Below are positions 21,070-32,396 of a stretch of DNA of 64,000 nt, piece after piece. The position numbers and the translations under genes were made by a program. The notes under the pieces are model-generated. The model searched no databases and was not told the origin of the DNA. It saw nothing but the letters and a program-made list of their open reading frames with translations. The DNA lies in NCBI GenBank assembly GCA_030068145.1, contig JAPJBO010000411.1, positions 1 through 64,000 of the forward strand, given 5' to 3'. This DNA comes from Diplonema papillatum. Taxonomy: Eukaryota; Euglenozoa; Diplonemea; Diplonemida; Diplonemidae. Within the stretch, counting starts at the first letter, position 1. Each line of letters starts with the position of its first letter.

Positions 21070-21627
21070 ATGCTCCTGTCTATGCACCCCCCAGAAGTCC
21101 CTGCTTCGGATGCTAAAAACTGTGCCGGTCGGCGGAGCAGAACCCATCTGCCTCTCGATACCCTCTGGAAGTTGCAAATACGGGCAAAGTGCCGACCACG
21201 ACTGCGGCGAGAACAATGTCACGCATTCTATAACGAGGTTCCGACAACGCCAGCTGATTTTCGCCGCATGGTTTTGCAGCTCGTTGACATGGAATACAAT
21301 GAGAAGGGGATCGATGCAGCGTTTTGCGATTCAAGAAATCGGATGCCGTTGCAGAGAATTATTCAGGAGCCTTCTGACACTGCCAAACCTCGGCCGTTCA
21401 AGGAATACAACGCATTATCACATCCTAGTGGTGGGATGCTAGTGAGCCTGCTACCAGCCGGAAGCAAGATAAACGGGTACTTCTTCAAGACGCACAGAAG
21501 GTGGTGTGTGCATCTTGGTGGTGGGATGCTAGTGAGCCTGATACCAGCCAGAAACTCCTGTTCCTCTTCCTCTTGCTTCTCTGGGCCCTCCAGGCTTATT
21601 GCGACACGCAGAAGCTCATCTTCCTGA
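21070..21627 (+). other. Unassigned ORF, possibly a decayed coding remnant
   Basis: 186 codons including the start are open. The middle (VPTTPADFRRMVLQLVDMEY and following) has protein-like composition, but I recognise no family. A 31-bp direct repeat (gtggtgggatgctagtgagc at about 21428 and 21518) lies in its 3' half. No supporting splice or promoter signals were found. Confidence 0.25.
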
Positions 21628-21814
21628 GTAATAGGTGCCCTGGATAAAGAGCCTAAGCACAGGGCCTAGGCCCTCGTGGTGCCCACGGTGACACAGTGGC
21701 AGTCCGTACACCCTGATGAATGTGCATGAAAATGCACCCTCTGCCCAAGCCTTACCGGTTTAAAACACCGACCTTCTGTTCCACAAATAACATTGGGGTT
21801 TTTACCAACCCCGA

Positions 21815-22240
21815 AGGTGTCATGGGAGAGCCTTCACGAGGCGACACTGTTGACCGCGCCTTAATTGAGCTGCGGTCGCCGATCCCCCAGCCGCCAGCAT
21901 CATGTACTTGACTCAACGCGGAACGAAGTGCTGGCAGCACTGCCCGGCGAATAGAGGGCCGCAAGAGTGGCAAATTGACCGATCGGAGGTTACTCAGCAG
22001 TCAATGGGCATTATCTGGTCCTTGCCGCGCCAGATAAGCGAAGAAGCACGAGAGGCAGGGTTTGGCGGCTTTTACTGCAAACCGAGTGACGAACGTGGCC
22101 ACCTGGAACGCGCGTTCACTGCTGCTGTGTGCGCTCGGATCGGCGCCGCCCAGGCGGCTACCTTAAGTCACTTGTCGTTTGGTTGTAGCGATTGCTCCGT
22201 TCTCTTCCAGACTTGCTCTGGACTAGAACGACACATACTA
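21815..22240 (+). repeat. Repeat family R4 with Cys-rich ORF remnant
   Basis: Starts gagccttcacgaggcgacac. Toward its end it encodes AAVCARIGAAQAATLSHLSF and GCSDCSVL, closely matching the Cys-rich fragment at 36686-36955, and ends at cgacacatactactgg, where other copies have (TAC)n. Confidence 0.6.
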
Positions 22241-22599
22241 CTGGCGCCTGCTCGCAGCGGAAGCGCGGACGCGACGACGAGCAAGCAGGTGGGAGCGCCC
22301 GCAAGAAGCCGAAGCCGCAGCAGCCGCCACTGAACGAGAAGCGCATCCCAAAAGTGGACAGCCCACAAACCCAACCGAAGCGGAGCCGTGAAGGCGAGCA
22401 GGCTAAGGCAGGGAACATAGAGGGAGAGTCGAGATCTCGGCCGCGGAAACAACCTGCGAGGGAGAAAAGGAAGTGCGCCGAATCATCTGGTGATTCCTCG
22501 TCATCAAACTGCACCTCGGACGTGAAGTGGGCACCGGAGACAAACAGTACGCGGGGCAAGAAGCGACCGAAGCATGACACGACGCGTGCAAAGAGGTAG
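22192..22599 (+). other. Basic, Ser/Lys/Arg-rich ORF tail, part of a dispersed element
   Basis: 135 codons of low-complexity, strongly basic sequence (SQRKRGRDDEQAGGSARKKP; ESSGDSSSSNCTSDVKWAPE; ending DTTRAKR) with nuclear-localisation-like clusters. A partial copy is at 48270-48393, again beside an R4 element, so this is probably the 3' coding remnant of that mobile family rather than a host gene. Confidence 0.4.
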
Positions 22600-23187
22600 C
22601 CTGTAGTGGCTTGTGTACTACCAACCCCGGAGGAATGTACTCGGTGTCTGTCACAAAGCCCCGGCCATGGCTAGCCATTATCCATATTGAAAGTGTGCAC
22701 CAATAAACCAACCCGCACATATAGCCCTTTCTTGCTTCTACGAGAAGAGCGGAGACCCTAACCCCCCGGAATTTCAAACGAACTTTAACTCTAAAACACA
22801 CAGGCCGCCTCGCGCACCCGTTCTCCGAAATAAGTGGTGATAAAATTACTCCAGAAATGCAACCCAATAGTTTTATGGCACCGAGGTGCACAAGCAACCC
22901 TGGGACTAGGCCCGTAGCGTGCTCTGCCCGTTGCGTACTTGTGCGACCCGCCTTGCCGGGGGAGTGAAAGTGATCCCAAATCGCAACGCTGGCACCGTAT
23001 GCCTCCCTACCGGCGTCCCCCCCCCCCCCTCCCTGAAAGGCAGACCGTGCTGCCTGACTATTAAGCTACGATAGCCCCAGTGCTTTGCGACAGGAGTGAC
23101 ACACGTACCTCACACATACACACATCCGAGTAATTCTGCATGCCACATTGACCCAAAAAAAAAAAAGCGGTCAAACGTCTGGGTCTT
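22600..23187. other. Intergenic, no gene seen
   Basis: Contains a short cggaatttcaaacgaacttt motif that recurs near 46000 and 23335, and a C run at 23018-23031. No coding signal. Confidence 0.6.
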
Positions 23188-23445
23188 TTTGTTCGTTGCT
23201 GCTTTTGTAGGAAGTACTTGAGGAAGCTGTCAGTTGCGAAAATATCATAGGAGGTAAAAACGTGCTGTAACCCCACACGAAACACAAGTAAATCTGGGTC
23301 TCGTGGCGGGCGTAAGCGTTTTCAACACTAATGGATTTTCAAGCGAGCTATAACTCTAAGTAACGACCCACTTTGTGGCTGTATATTGTTTTTCCCCCTC
23401 TATCCTCCTTCGAAGTAAACACAAGGCAGCCCCTCGAGTATTTTG
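23188..23445 (-). repeat. Divergent SINE-like R1 copy
   Basis: Matches R1 with many substitutions (ttttgtaggaagtacttgag; gtggcgggcgtaagcgtttt) and an inserted segment in the middle. Probably an old insertion. Confidence 0.6.
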
Positions 23446-24337
23446 GCCAAATTGACCGCAAAGAAAAGTGGTCAAACGATTGGGTCTTTTGCATTCCTTT
23501 GTCGAGCACTGGCGGGTTTGGGCGGAAACGTAGGCGGATCAGGGTGTACTTCTTTGCTGGACCCCCTGTTCTCCTTCGCTGCCTCCCCACCACCACCCAG
23601 TTGGCCCTGAGCGAACGAACTGAAGAAACAACACCCCCCCCCTTCATCGATTCTCTTCTTTGTTCTTTACTTGACACGCGTGTCTTCTTTAACTTCCCCG
23701 CGTTTATATCTCCCCAGACCCCCCCCCCCCCCCCCCCCTTTTTTTTTTTCCCTTCGTTGTTTACGTCTTCTTCTCTTTCTCGTTGCATCCCCGTGTCTCG
23801 AAAATCCATCCCCGCCCCCCCCCCCTCACGCGGTTATGGCCTGTTCTTGTTTTTCTTCTTTTTCCCTTCTTCTTTCCCTTCCCGTTTTTGGGAATTGTAT
23901 GTTTTCGATCCCACTCTGCAATGAAATGTCCGAAGCCCAGTGGAGTGCAGAAGGCGCACCTACCAAGCCCCCCCACACACCCTGTTGTTTTCTTCCCCCG
24001 GAGAAATGAAAAAAGTTGCCGCGTTGGCAGAAGCTGCGAGGACAATTTCTTTGTCAACAAAGCGCGAATTTGATAAATTCTGGGTCCAAATTATGGGTCA
24101 CCCGTATATAATCATCATGAGGAAGCAGAGTAGATTTCACCCACCCGGCACACGTTCCCGGTGATACGGTGTACGTATCTGGCCTGCATTGCTGGTGACT
24201 GCTGTTACCATCATGAACCGCAAAACCCGCCTGTCACACGCTCATTCAGGGGTTGGCTACTACGCCCCCCTTGATGCTAGCATCAAACATACATGAGAGA
24301 GGCAAGACTTTGCCCAAACACTGAACTCGGTTCCCAG
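23446..24337. other. Pyrimidine-rich intergenic DNA, no gene seen
   Basis: Long C- and T-rich stretches, including a C run (23719-23738) directly followed by a T run (23739-23749). Open frames here are low-complexity (Pro/Ser/Phe) and unconvincing. Confidence 0.6.
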
Positions 24338-24420
24338 CCCCCCCCCCCCCCCCCCCCCCCAGGGGTACCTGTAATCCGGGGCCCGGGCCCTGGAAATTAA
24401 TCCAGGGTTTTTGGCCCTGA
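24338..24420. repeat. Poly-C tract with adjoining ggtacctgtaatcc element
   Basis: 23 C residues followed by aggggtacctgtaatccggg and gcccgggccctgg. The core reappears inverted at about 24940-25011 with another C tract beyond it. Confidence 0.8.
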
Positions 24421-24939
24421 ACGATTACCAAAGGAAAAACTCTCTGGTACGAGATGCAATTCGTTTACAATTCCATTCCAGGGCCCCAGACTGTCCTTGA
24501 GCTCAACGGATTCAAAAGCGTTCAAAAACGTCCTCGGAATGTATTTTTCGACACAGCCACGAAACCTGTAGGAGGTTTTCAGGTTCTGGCAGGTCTAGCT
24601 GGCTGCCTAAAGGGTACCACGGCTCAGCCACCCAAGGTCACAGGTGGCAAGGTGGGCGTTGAAAAAAAAAAAAATTCTTTGGGCCGGAATCCCTAAAAAC
24701 CCGCATTTCGGAAAGTTTTTGTCCCACATTTTTCCCAGGGCATTTTGACCATTTCACCTTAGAGCCTCCGCCCGCTCAGCCCCTATGGTAAATGCACGAC
24801 TGTGAGCTTTTTTTATCAAATTTTATCAAGTTTATTTCTTGATTTTCTCTCGTCTTGCTCTCCGCTTGTTGTGGAAGCTGCAATATTGAAGATTCCATCC
24901 TTGGATGGCGTGATTACCGTGGGCCTGGACCCTATCTGG

Positions 24940-25009
24940 ACCCTAGCGCTAACCCGGGGCCCGGGGCCCGGGGCCCGGGCCCCGGAGACCCTGGATTTAC
25001 AGGTACCCT

Positions 25010-25039
<30 letters not shown>
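24940..25039. repeat. GGGCCC repeat, inverted ggtacctg core and 28-base poly-C
   Basis: Tandem cccgggg units, then ctggatttacaggtaccctt and a 28-base C run (25012-25039). Capable of i-motif or G-quadruplex folding; prone to replication slippage. Confidence 0.8.
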
Positions 25040-25040
<1 letters not shown>

Positions 25041-26130
25041 CAGCCCTTCAAGCTAAACCATTATACAACGACCCCCCACTCAGCCAGTCCCAATTGTACC
25101 GTTCATCTCCTTCCCCGCCGCACCCTCTGCACACTAAAACTCTGTTTTTACTCTTCTTCTCCAGGGGCGACATTATCGATGCCTTAATCGGTCGAAGAAC
25201 ACAGCGGCCTTGAAAACGCGGTCGGGCGGGCTGGGGTTGCAACGAGAACAGTAGAACGCTGCAACTTTCTTCGTGCGGGGAAAATATACACAGAGACTGT
25301 CACGCTCAAACAAACAGTGGGGCCTCGTTCTCTAGTAGCAGCAGGCCGTGCTGCTAGCCGCAAGAAAGTCGGACGGACAGCGGTTTCTCAAATGAATTCG
25401 GCCAACGAGAGTTTCAAGTGAACTTTCACTATCCAAGACATGACAGAATGAAACATGGGCTCATTCCTACAGTGGCGCATACACTGGCAGGTGAGCTCCC
25501 TAGGTGCAAAAGTTCAGAAACCTCGCTGCAGATCAGTGCGGACGCAAAAAAAGCCGTCAACAGTCCAAATCTTAAGGAAAATGGGCCGGTGACCAAGGCA
25601 GTGCCCTGGCAAACCGAGACCGTTACTCCGGGGGTCAGAAAAAAAAAAGAAACCACCACTAAGACAGTCCAGTAGACACGCGCCTGTCGCTCCGCCAGGG
25701 GGGGTCGCGCAGCCTGCTGCCCTCCTCTTCGGCTCTTTGTGCGAGTCCTTCCCCACGCCCCTGAACCCGAAGAGACCTGCCGGGATTCTCCCTTTTCTTT
25801 TCAAACCCAAGCACACAAAAGTCGAAGAAAAGCTCGTCGCCCCATTCGCGGCCCCAACAAAAAAAAAAAAAGAAAAACAGAACCGGGGGATCGGCCTACT
25901 GAAAAATAAAAAAAAACCGAGAGTCTTTTGAGGGCCGTTTCGAGGTCCTTTCGGGGTCCTGATAGATAGGTAGCTGTTGCGCGTTGGAAGCGCCGCCGGA
26001 ACATGTCTGCGCATGATGTTGGAACGAGCCGTCTGGACCGTCTGTTGATCATCAGCCGCGGGACCAGGTTTCCGGACGGGATCTTTCTTCCGCAACCGAT
26101 CCGTTTTTCTTCTTGAAAGTATGCTAATAC
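25040..26130. other. Intergenic, no gene seen
   Basis: Purine- and pyrimidine-rich low-complexity sequence with short A runs (about 25858-25870 and 25909-25916). Open frames have no recognisable signature. Confidence 0.55.
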
Positions 26131-26890
26131 TGCAGGGAATAGTTGACTAGACCTCTTGAGTTTGTGCTAACCACGATTTGGGGAGTCGGGAGAACCTGCA
26201 ACGCCCAAAAGCAGGACCGACCCCCCGTGGTGCTAAAAATTAGAAGTTGGCAGCGTACTAAAAGCAGCTCACCAAAGCAGGTGAACAGCCGCTAGTGCCC
26301 ACAAACAAATCTTGGTCAAGAGCTGCAACTCAACTATTCTTCTTCTTTTGAGGGCTGCCCACACGAGGCCGTTGTACAACTTCCATCAAACTTCTACGCG
26401 AGACAATGCCAGAAGAGAGGGGAAGGGTTTGGACAGAATTGAACCTCAAAAACTGCTAGTTATGTTGGCAAAGCTGTGCGTCTCGGGTAACTTTCCCCAC
26501 GCTTCCTCCTGTTCGACGACGACTTCGCGCCAGCATTGAACATGCATGAGAGGCAGATAGTATTTCTTACTAGGCGTACACACGTGGCACCCTTCCGAAC
26601 ACGTCGTTACAGTCCGCCCGTCCCAGCAGGGGTGTTTCGCGCGTATGCCGACTTGCTGCCGCTCCGCTCGCAGGATTACTCTTCTTGGGAATATGCGAAT
26701 GCCGCAGGGAATAGTCGACTTAACCTCTTGAGTTTGTGCTGACCACGATTGGGAGTCGGGAGAACTTATCATAGGACCGACCGACCCCCTCCCTTTCGTG
26801 AAGAAAAAGCGAAGAATAAAAAAACCTTCTTTTTCCCATCCGTCTCGTCAAGAGCTGCTGCGACTCAACTATTCTCGGACCATTAAGCAG
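26130..26890. repeat. Direct duplication of a ~200-bp intergenic segment
   Basis: 26130-26210 and 26695-26770 share cctcttgagtttgtgct and cgggagaac blocks; 26312-26345 and 26845-26880 share gtcaagagctgc and cgactcaactattct-like blocks. The first copy also contains an R2 insertion (26232-26312). Confidence 0.65.
26232..26312 (-). repeat. SINE-like repeat R2 (copy b)
   Basis: taaaaattagaagttggcag to ccgctagtgcccacaaacaa. Shortened at the end that carries the ttaacaatg block in other copies. Confidence 0.65.
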
Positions 26891-29480
26891 ATGAATGCAA
26901 GCATAGGCACAAATATAGCTCCAAGCATCTGCAGAATACCACGAAAAGCCTCTGGGCAGGCAAACCCTCGTTTTCACACTTCTTTCCTTTCGACCCTCCG
27001 ACCATCGGTGCACGCGGCAACCCAGATGTCCACTGGGCTCTGCGCTTCACTTTGCAGATTGCTACCACACCGCAACACGGGTGCGGATAGCTGTTGGCCG
27101 CATAGCCATACCAAACACGGTGTGACCCAGCCTCAGAAGCTGGAGTTGAAGCTGGGCACTAATGAAAACGGGTGTCACACCCGCTTTGCGGGTGTGGATT
27201 TACACACGTTTTGGTTGTAGCCCGCTTTTTGTCAGTACTAAAGTACTTTTGGGCATATTGACACGAAGTATGGCTCCTCGCTGGAAGACTTGTGCAGGTG
27301 AACACATGGGGAAAACACTGTGACATTATCCTCCAGGCGTCCTCCCCATTCACCCCCACCTGCGGAAAATAAAAGTGTTGGATTCTCTGTCAAGTTTTAC
27401 TTCTTCCCCGTTTTCTTTTCTCTCTGGAATGCTGACCCGGCGAGCTACGAGGGTAATGAAGACAACAGTATTTATTACTATGTTTACTTCACAGAAGGAC
27501 GGTGCCACGGTGCGACTCGGCAGCCCCTGCTAAACGAGCGCCACGTGGGGGGTGAAGTGAACGGATTCATCCCTTCCTTCAGCACCAAAAGTCCAGGAAT
27601 ACCGGTATTCCCAGCAATAGAGAGCAAAAGACGCATAAAAGGAGAGAATAGCCGTAAAAGGAACAAAAAGAAAGTTTACCACGATTACCATCTCTTCCAG
27701 CGAGCACCCGTGGGTACGATATTCTCGGGTGTGACTCGGGCACACCCTCTTTAACGACAGCTTCCGAGCCTGGACCGCACCGTGAAGCACGTTCTTGCAC
27801 TCTGAGCCGGTCCGTCCCTATCTCTTGAAACTGCATCGAAGTGCCTGCCGCTGTTTATCACAGTGAATCACGGTCCACCACGATCCCTAGTCCCTAGAGC
27901 TGCATCATCGAATTGCCCGGTGCTGTATTTCTTCGGTGTATCACGGTCTATCAAGAGGAGATGGACCAGCTCACACTCATTCCTGCCCCTCCGCCAACCC
28001 CTCGCCATCTGTATGGTCCGAACACTCCGCCAAGGCTGGAGTCTGCACGGGGCGTCCGCCACACTCCCCTGCCCTTGTCCTGTCCTTTCCATTGTTTTGA
28101 AAAGGTCTTTTCTGTGCTGGTTCCATTCCTATATTCGTTCTTCGTCGCTCCTCTCTCTTCTTCATTCTTCTTCTTCTTCTTTGTATCGCCGTTTCTCTTC
28201 ATTTTCTCTCTCGCTCTCTCTCTCTCTCCCCCCCCCGTCCCCTCGTGGCCTCGTTCTTACGTTTCTCCTTTCGTACAAGCCTTTCAGCTTGTGAAGCTTT
28301 CGCGGGGAAATCAATGGACCCGAATGCAGGTGCACCTTTTTCATAGCAGCACCCAATTGTGCCTCATATTGCAACGCCGCCTGGCGCTGCGCCACGTGGC
28401 TCTTTGGCCGATGGGCGCTGGAGGCTTGTACTCGGGAAGTACTTGGGAAGCTCACGGGAAGTCAGGGGATTAGCTTCTGTATCCACATTTGGACTGTCAG
28501 TCCAAATTTGGAAAAGTCGGCGGGGAAAAAGAAGAAAATACATGGTACTACACCATCACCCAGGCCCCCGGCAGAGGTGGCCAATGTGCACTCCGAGGCA
28601 CTCAGGGCCCAGCATTGTCGTGAGGATACGTCGCGTCGCGCTGTGTTGAGCCCATTCCTGAGGAAGGACGCAACAAGCAGTTGGCGGTCCAAATTTGGAA
28701 AATGGGCCGGTGACCAAGCTAAATGCCCTGGGGAAGTACCAAATGCAAAAAGAATTGCCCGGAAAATTGCCCTAAATCAGGTGTACATGGGGTGTACTTG
28801 AGGATTCAACTGTGGATCACACCATTTTTACACTCTAACTCGTCTCTCTCTCTCTCTCTCTCTTTTTATACTGGATACTTGTGATTGCATTGTGTTTGTC
28901 CCTCTACTTCTATATTACCTCCCTTCCATTCGGAGTCAAAGCAACTACGTCGAGCATTTTTTGAGGTACGTCGAGGGGTTATTGCACGGAGGGGCGCGAG
29001 CTTTGGGTACTGAAGGCCCGCGCCGCCCCCTGAGGTGGTCACCTGCAAGGGCTTCATTGATTTCTTTTTTTTTTTTTTTGCACGCTCTAGCACGCCCATC
29101 GCATTCTTGGCAGCCGTCCACGCACTGCACCCGTTCCCTCTTCCCACGTCCCACCAGATCTGCCGGGACGTAGGGAAACTAAAAAATAAAGACGATGGAA
29201 ACCCGGCGAAGGAGAGACACACACAAAAAAAAAAAGAAGAAGAAGAAAAACTAAGAAAAGGGGGAGGGGAAAAAAAAGAGTAACAGTTGTTTCAAACGCA
29301 CCCGTCTTTTCTCTCTCGGCTCGCGGGCTTCAGGGTTCCGCGCTGGTGATGGTCCGCCTCACAGGCTGCGTATGTTGGTAGGGACACCTGGTCCAGTGGT
29401 GGGGCGACAAGTATATCCAATCAGAAGGACGACATAGATGACACTTTCCAGGCGTTCGGGGATGGACTCCCGGAAGCAAC
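26891..29480. other. Intergenic, no gene seen
   Basis: No domain-bearing ORF. Includes a (CT)n tract (28842-28864), CTT-rich and A-rich low-complexity DNA, and short repeated blocks such as gtccaaatttggaaaa at about 28500 and 28690. Confidence 0.5.
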
Positions 29481-29584
29481 CCCTAGTCATAGGTGGCGGG
29501 CGAGTCACAACTCGCCCCAGCCTCGTCTTCACTCGCCCGGTCACTCGCCCATCACTCGCCCCTCAGTACCATACAGGGTCAATT

Positions 29585-29695
29585 TTTTGTGTTAACAATG
29601 CATTGTTGGTACTAAAAATTAGTACTTGGGCAGCGTACTAAAAAGCAACTCACCAAATCAGGTGAAAAGCCGCTAGTGCGCACAAACAAACGGAA
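29585..29695 (-). repeat. SINE-like repeat R2 (copy c)
   Basis: Same boundaries as copy a, preceded on the plus strand by a T run. Full length. Confidence 0.75.
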
Positions 29696-30339
29696 GCGCC
29701 ATACTAATTTTGTGTGTGTGCCTTCTCCGACCCACTCAGGTACGTGATTTAGCCACAAAAGTCTCGGCAAAAACCCCGTTGCCAGATAAACCCCATTACG
29801 GTGGAGAAACACGTGTTGGGAGGGAACGGCAGCAGAGAAGTTTCCTGCGCTGTCGACCCACATCACGGCGCGGTGCTGGCCGCACAGCTAAGCGTGACGG
29901 GGATCGACAGCGTCTTCTCGGTGACAAACGCCATGGAGAAGATATGCTGCCACCATAGATCCGCAGACATTCGTCAAAGATCAACTTATACGCAGACATT
30001 CGTCAACCGACTGTTTCTGCGGATGCATGGTGATGACGCATTTGTCGCTGATGACGACGACAACGATGCCGACGTGACGACCTGGAAGCTCCCGACATGT
30101 GCATTGTGCAGTATTCTGCCAAAACATCAAGATGTTCTCACCCCTACCCCTTCTCTTGCACGTGTTCATGCGCCGTAGCAGGATCGGCAGCCCCTCGGGC
30201 TCATGAGCACGGTGGCAGCGGCAAAACAGGTCGGAATCGAGGCGGAGTGCGCTCTTCGACGTGTGTCACCATGGTCCACGGAGGGCGAGTCTGGGGCGAG
30301 TTGGGTGAGTAGGAGGGCGAGTTGGGCGAGTGTGGGGCG

Positions 30340-31620
30340 AGTCTGGGGCGAGAGGCGAATTTGAGGGCTCGAGGGCCTTAGGGGCGAGTGGGCGAGTCAA
30401 AAGGCGAGTTTGGGGGCTCGAGGGCCCTAGGGGCAAGTGGGCGACTCAAAAGGCGAGTTTGGGGGCTCGAGGGCCCTAGGGGCGAGTGGGCGAGTCAAAA
30501 GGCGAGTTTGGGGGCTCGAGGGCCCTAGGGGCAAGTGGGCGAGTCAAAAGGCGAGTTTGGGGGCTCGAGGGCCCTAGGGGCGAGTGGGCGAGTCAAAAGG
30601 CGAGTTTGGGGGCTCGAGGGCCCTAGGGGCGAGTGGGCGAGTCAAAAGGCGAGTTTGGGGGCTCGAGGGCCCTAGGGGCAAGTGGGCGAGTCAAAAGGCG
30701 AGTTTGGGGGCTCGAGGGCCCTAGGGGCGAGTGGGCGAGTCAAAAGGCGAGTTTGGGGGCTCGAGGGCCCTAGGGGCGAGTGGGCGAGTCAAAAGGCGAG
30801 TTTGGGGGCTCGAGGGCCCTAGGGGCAAGTGGGCGAGTCAAAAGGCGAGTTTGGGGGCTCGAGGGCCCTAGGGGCAAGTGGGCGAGTCAAAAGGCGAGTT
30901 TGGGGGCTCGAGGGCCCTAGGGGCGAGTGGGCGAGTCAAAAGGCGAGTTTGGGGGCTCGAGGGCCCTAGGGGCAAGTGGGCGAGTCAAAAGGCGAGTTTG
31001 GGGGCTCGAGGGCCCTAGGGGCGAGTGGGCGAGTCAAAAGGCGAGTTTGGGGGCTCGAGGGCCCTAGGGGCAAGTGGGCGAGTCAAAAGGCGAGTTTGGG
31101 GGCTCGAGGGCCCTAGGGGCGAGTGAGCGAGTCAAAAGGCGAGTTTGGGGGCTCGAGGGCCCTAGGGGCGAGTGGGCGAGTCAAAAGGCGAGTTTGGGGG
31201 CTCGAGGGCCCTAGGGGCAAGTGAGCGAGTCAAAAGGCGAGTTTGGGGGCTCGAGGGCCCTAGGGGCGAGTGGGCGAGTCAAAAGGCGAGTTTGGGGGCT
31301 CGAGGGCCCTAGGGGCAAGTGAGCGAGTCAAAAGGCGAGTTTGGGGGCTCGAGGGCCCTAGGGGCGAGTGGGCGAGTCAAAAGGCGAGTTTGGGGGCTCG
31401 AGGGCCCTAGGGGCAAGTGAGCGAGTCAAAAGGCGAGTTTGGGGGCTCGAGGGCCCTAGGGGCGAGTGGGCGAGTCAAAAGGCGAGTTTGGGGGCTCGAG
31501 GGCCCCAGGGGCAAGTGAGCGAGTCAAAAGGCGAGTTTGGGGGCTCGAGGGCCCTAGGGGCAAGTGAGCGAGTCAAAAGGCGAGTTTGGGGGCTCGAGGG
31601 CCCTAGGGCGAGTCTGGGGC
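30340..31620. repeat. 49-bp minisatellite, about 25 units
   Basis: Each unit contains ggcgagtttgggggctcgag, ggccctagg and gagtcaaaa, with a recurring 49-bp step. Units differ mainly at one g/a (gcgagtg or gcaagtg) and one g/a in gtgggcg or gtgagcg. Because 49 is not a multiple of three, any reading through it changes frame each unit, so it is not coding. Confidence 0.97.
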
Positions 31621-31647
31621 GAGTCGTGACTCGCCCCAGACTCGCCC
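31606..31647. repeat. 42-bp near-perfect palindrome closing the minisatellite
   Basis: Two 20-bp arms (gggcgagtctggggcgagtc and its exact complement) separated by gt. Diverged arms of the same motif also lie before the array (about 29490-29570, written as actcgcccc), so the whole array sits between opposite orientations of the motif. Confidence 0.95.
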
Positions 31648-31689
31648 AACTCGTGTTTTCTCACTCAGGACTTTTGACCTGTTGTATTT

Positions 31690-31832
31690 GTGTGTTTTGT
31701 CGTGTAGGGGGTAGACCCGCATGACCTCACGTCCGTTCAACACGTGGTTCGGTAGTTACAGCACTTGGGATCCCTTCTGTTCTTTGTCGGGCAGCATCGT
31801 CGAGCATTTCCTTTTCAATTTGGCGCTTACCC
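31690..31832 (+). repeat. SINE-like repeat R3 (copy a)
   Basis: Inverted relative to the copy at 60065-60200. R3 is a distant relative of R1: both carry taagc.cc.gctt, ggaaatgct.ga and a gtgctgta block at matching spacing. Confidence 0.65.
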
Positions 31833-31835
31833 CCC

Positions 31836-31976
31836 TTGGACGGGAGCGCGTGCGATATGTGCCCGCTGCTCCCGAGAAGACACGGAATGGAAAGACCGGT
31901 CACGAAATCGACAAAATACCACCCCGGATCCCAAAAAACCCCCCTGGCCCCTCTTTTTGCACCTCACTACAAACGT
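31836..31976. repeat. Dispersed repeat R6 (copy b)
   Basis: Close copy of 20605-20742, ending about 55 bp before the start codon of the IQ-like gene and so possibly within its promoter. Confidence 0.8.
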
Positions 31977-32029
31977 AAAGGTCGAAAAGACAGCGCGTCC
32001 CACGGGATCGTCGGGAAAAAAACGCAAAA

Positions 32030-32396
32030 ATGCGCGACGCTGCGATCACCTTCTCCGCCGCTTTGGTTGTTCCAACCCCGCCGCCCCGCGCGCGGCCGCC
32101 CGCCAGCGGCCGGCAGCAGGTGGTCAAGCCTTTGTCTGACTTCCGTGTGAAGGAGAAGCGGCTGGCGTGCCTGCGGGAAGAGGACGCGGCGCACGCAGTC
32201 TCGCGCAGGGCGCGCGCTCGCAAGAAGCTGCTGAAGGCGGAGCAGGTCGCCCGGCGGGAGTGCGACGAGGCGTGGGTTTGGGAAAACGCGAGGATCCGGC
32301 GCGTCGCGCGGTTCGAGCTGCACACGGTGATCTGGCTCCTCTCCGATGGGCTGCGGCGCAGCGAATCAGCCGCTCGAGCAGCCGTGAGCCTCGCCG
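32030..32396 (+). CDS. IQ-like gene exon 1
   Basis: Starts at MRDAAITFSAALVV; the Arg/Ala-rich helix (KEKRLACLREEDAAHAVSRR) follows. Donor gtgtgt. One base is left over and completes GAA with exon 2. Confidence 0.65.

Noticed and set aside
23373-24009. Plus-strand ORFs of 183 and 112 codons
   Set aside because: Pro/Ser/Phe low complexity driven by C and T tracts.
27863-28473. Plus-strand ORFs of 143 and 186 codons
   Set aside because: Composition is dominated by CTT and CT repeats, with no homology-like segments.
30340-31620. A CRISPR-like array
   Set aside because: The units are contiguous 49-mers without unique spacers, in a eukaryotic genome.
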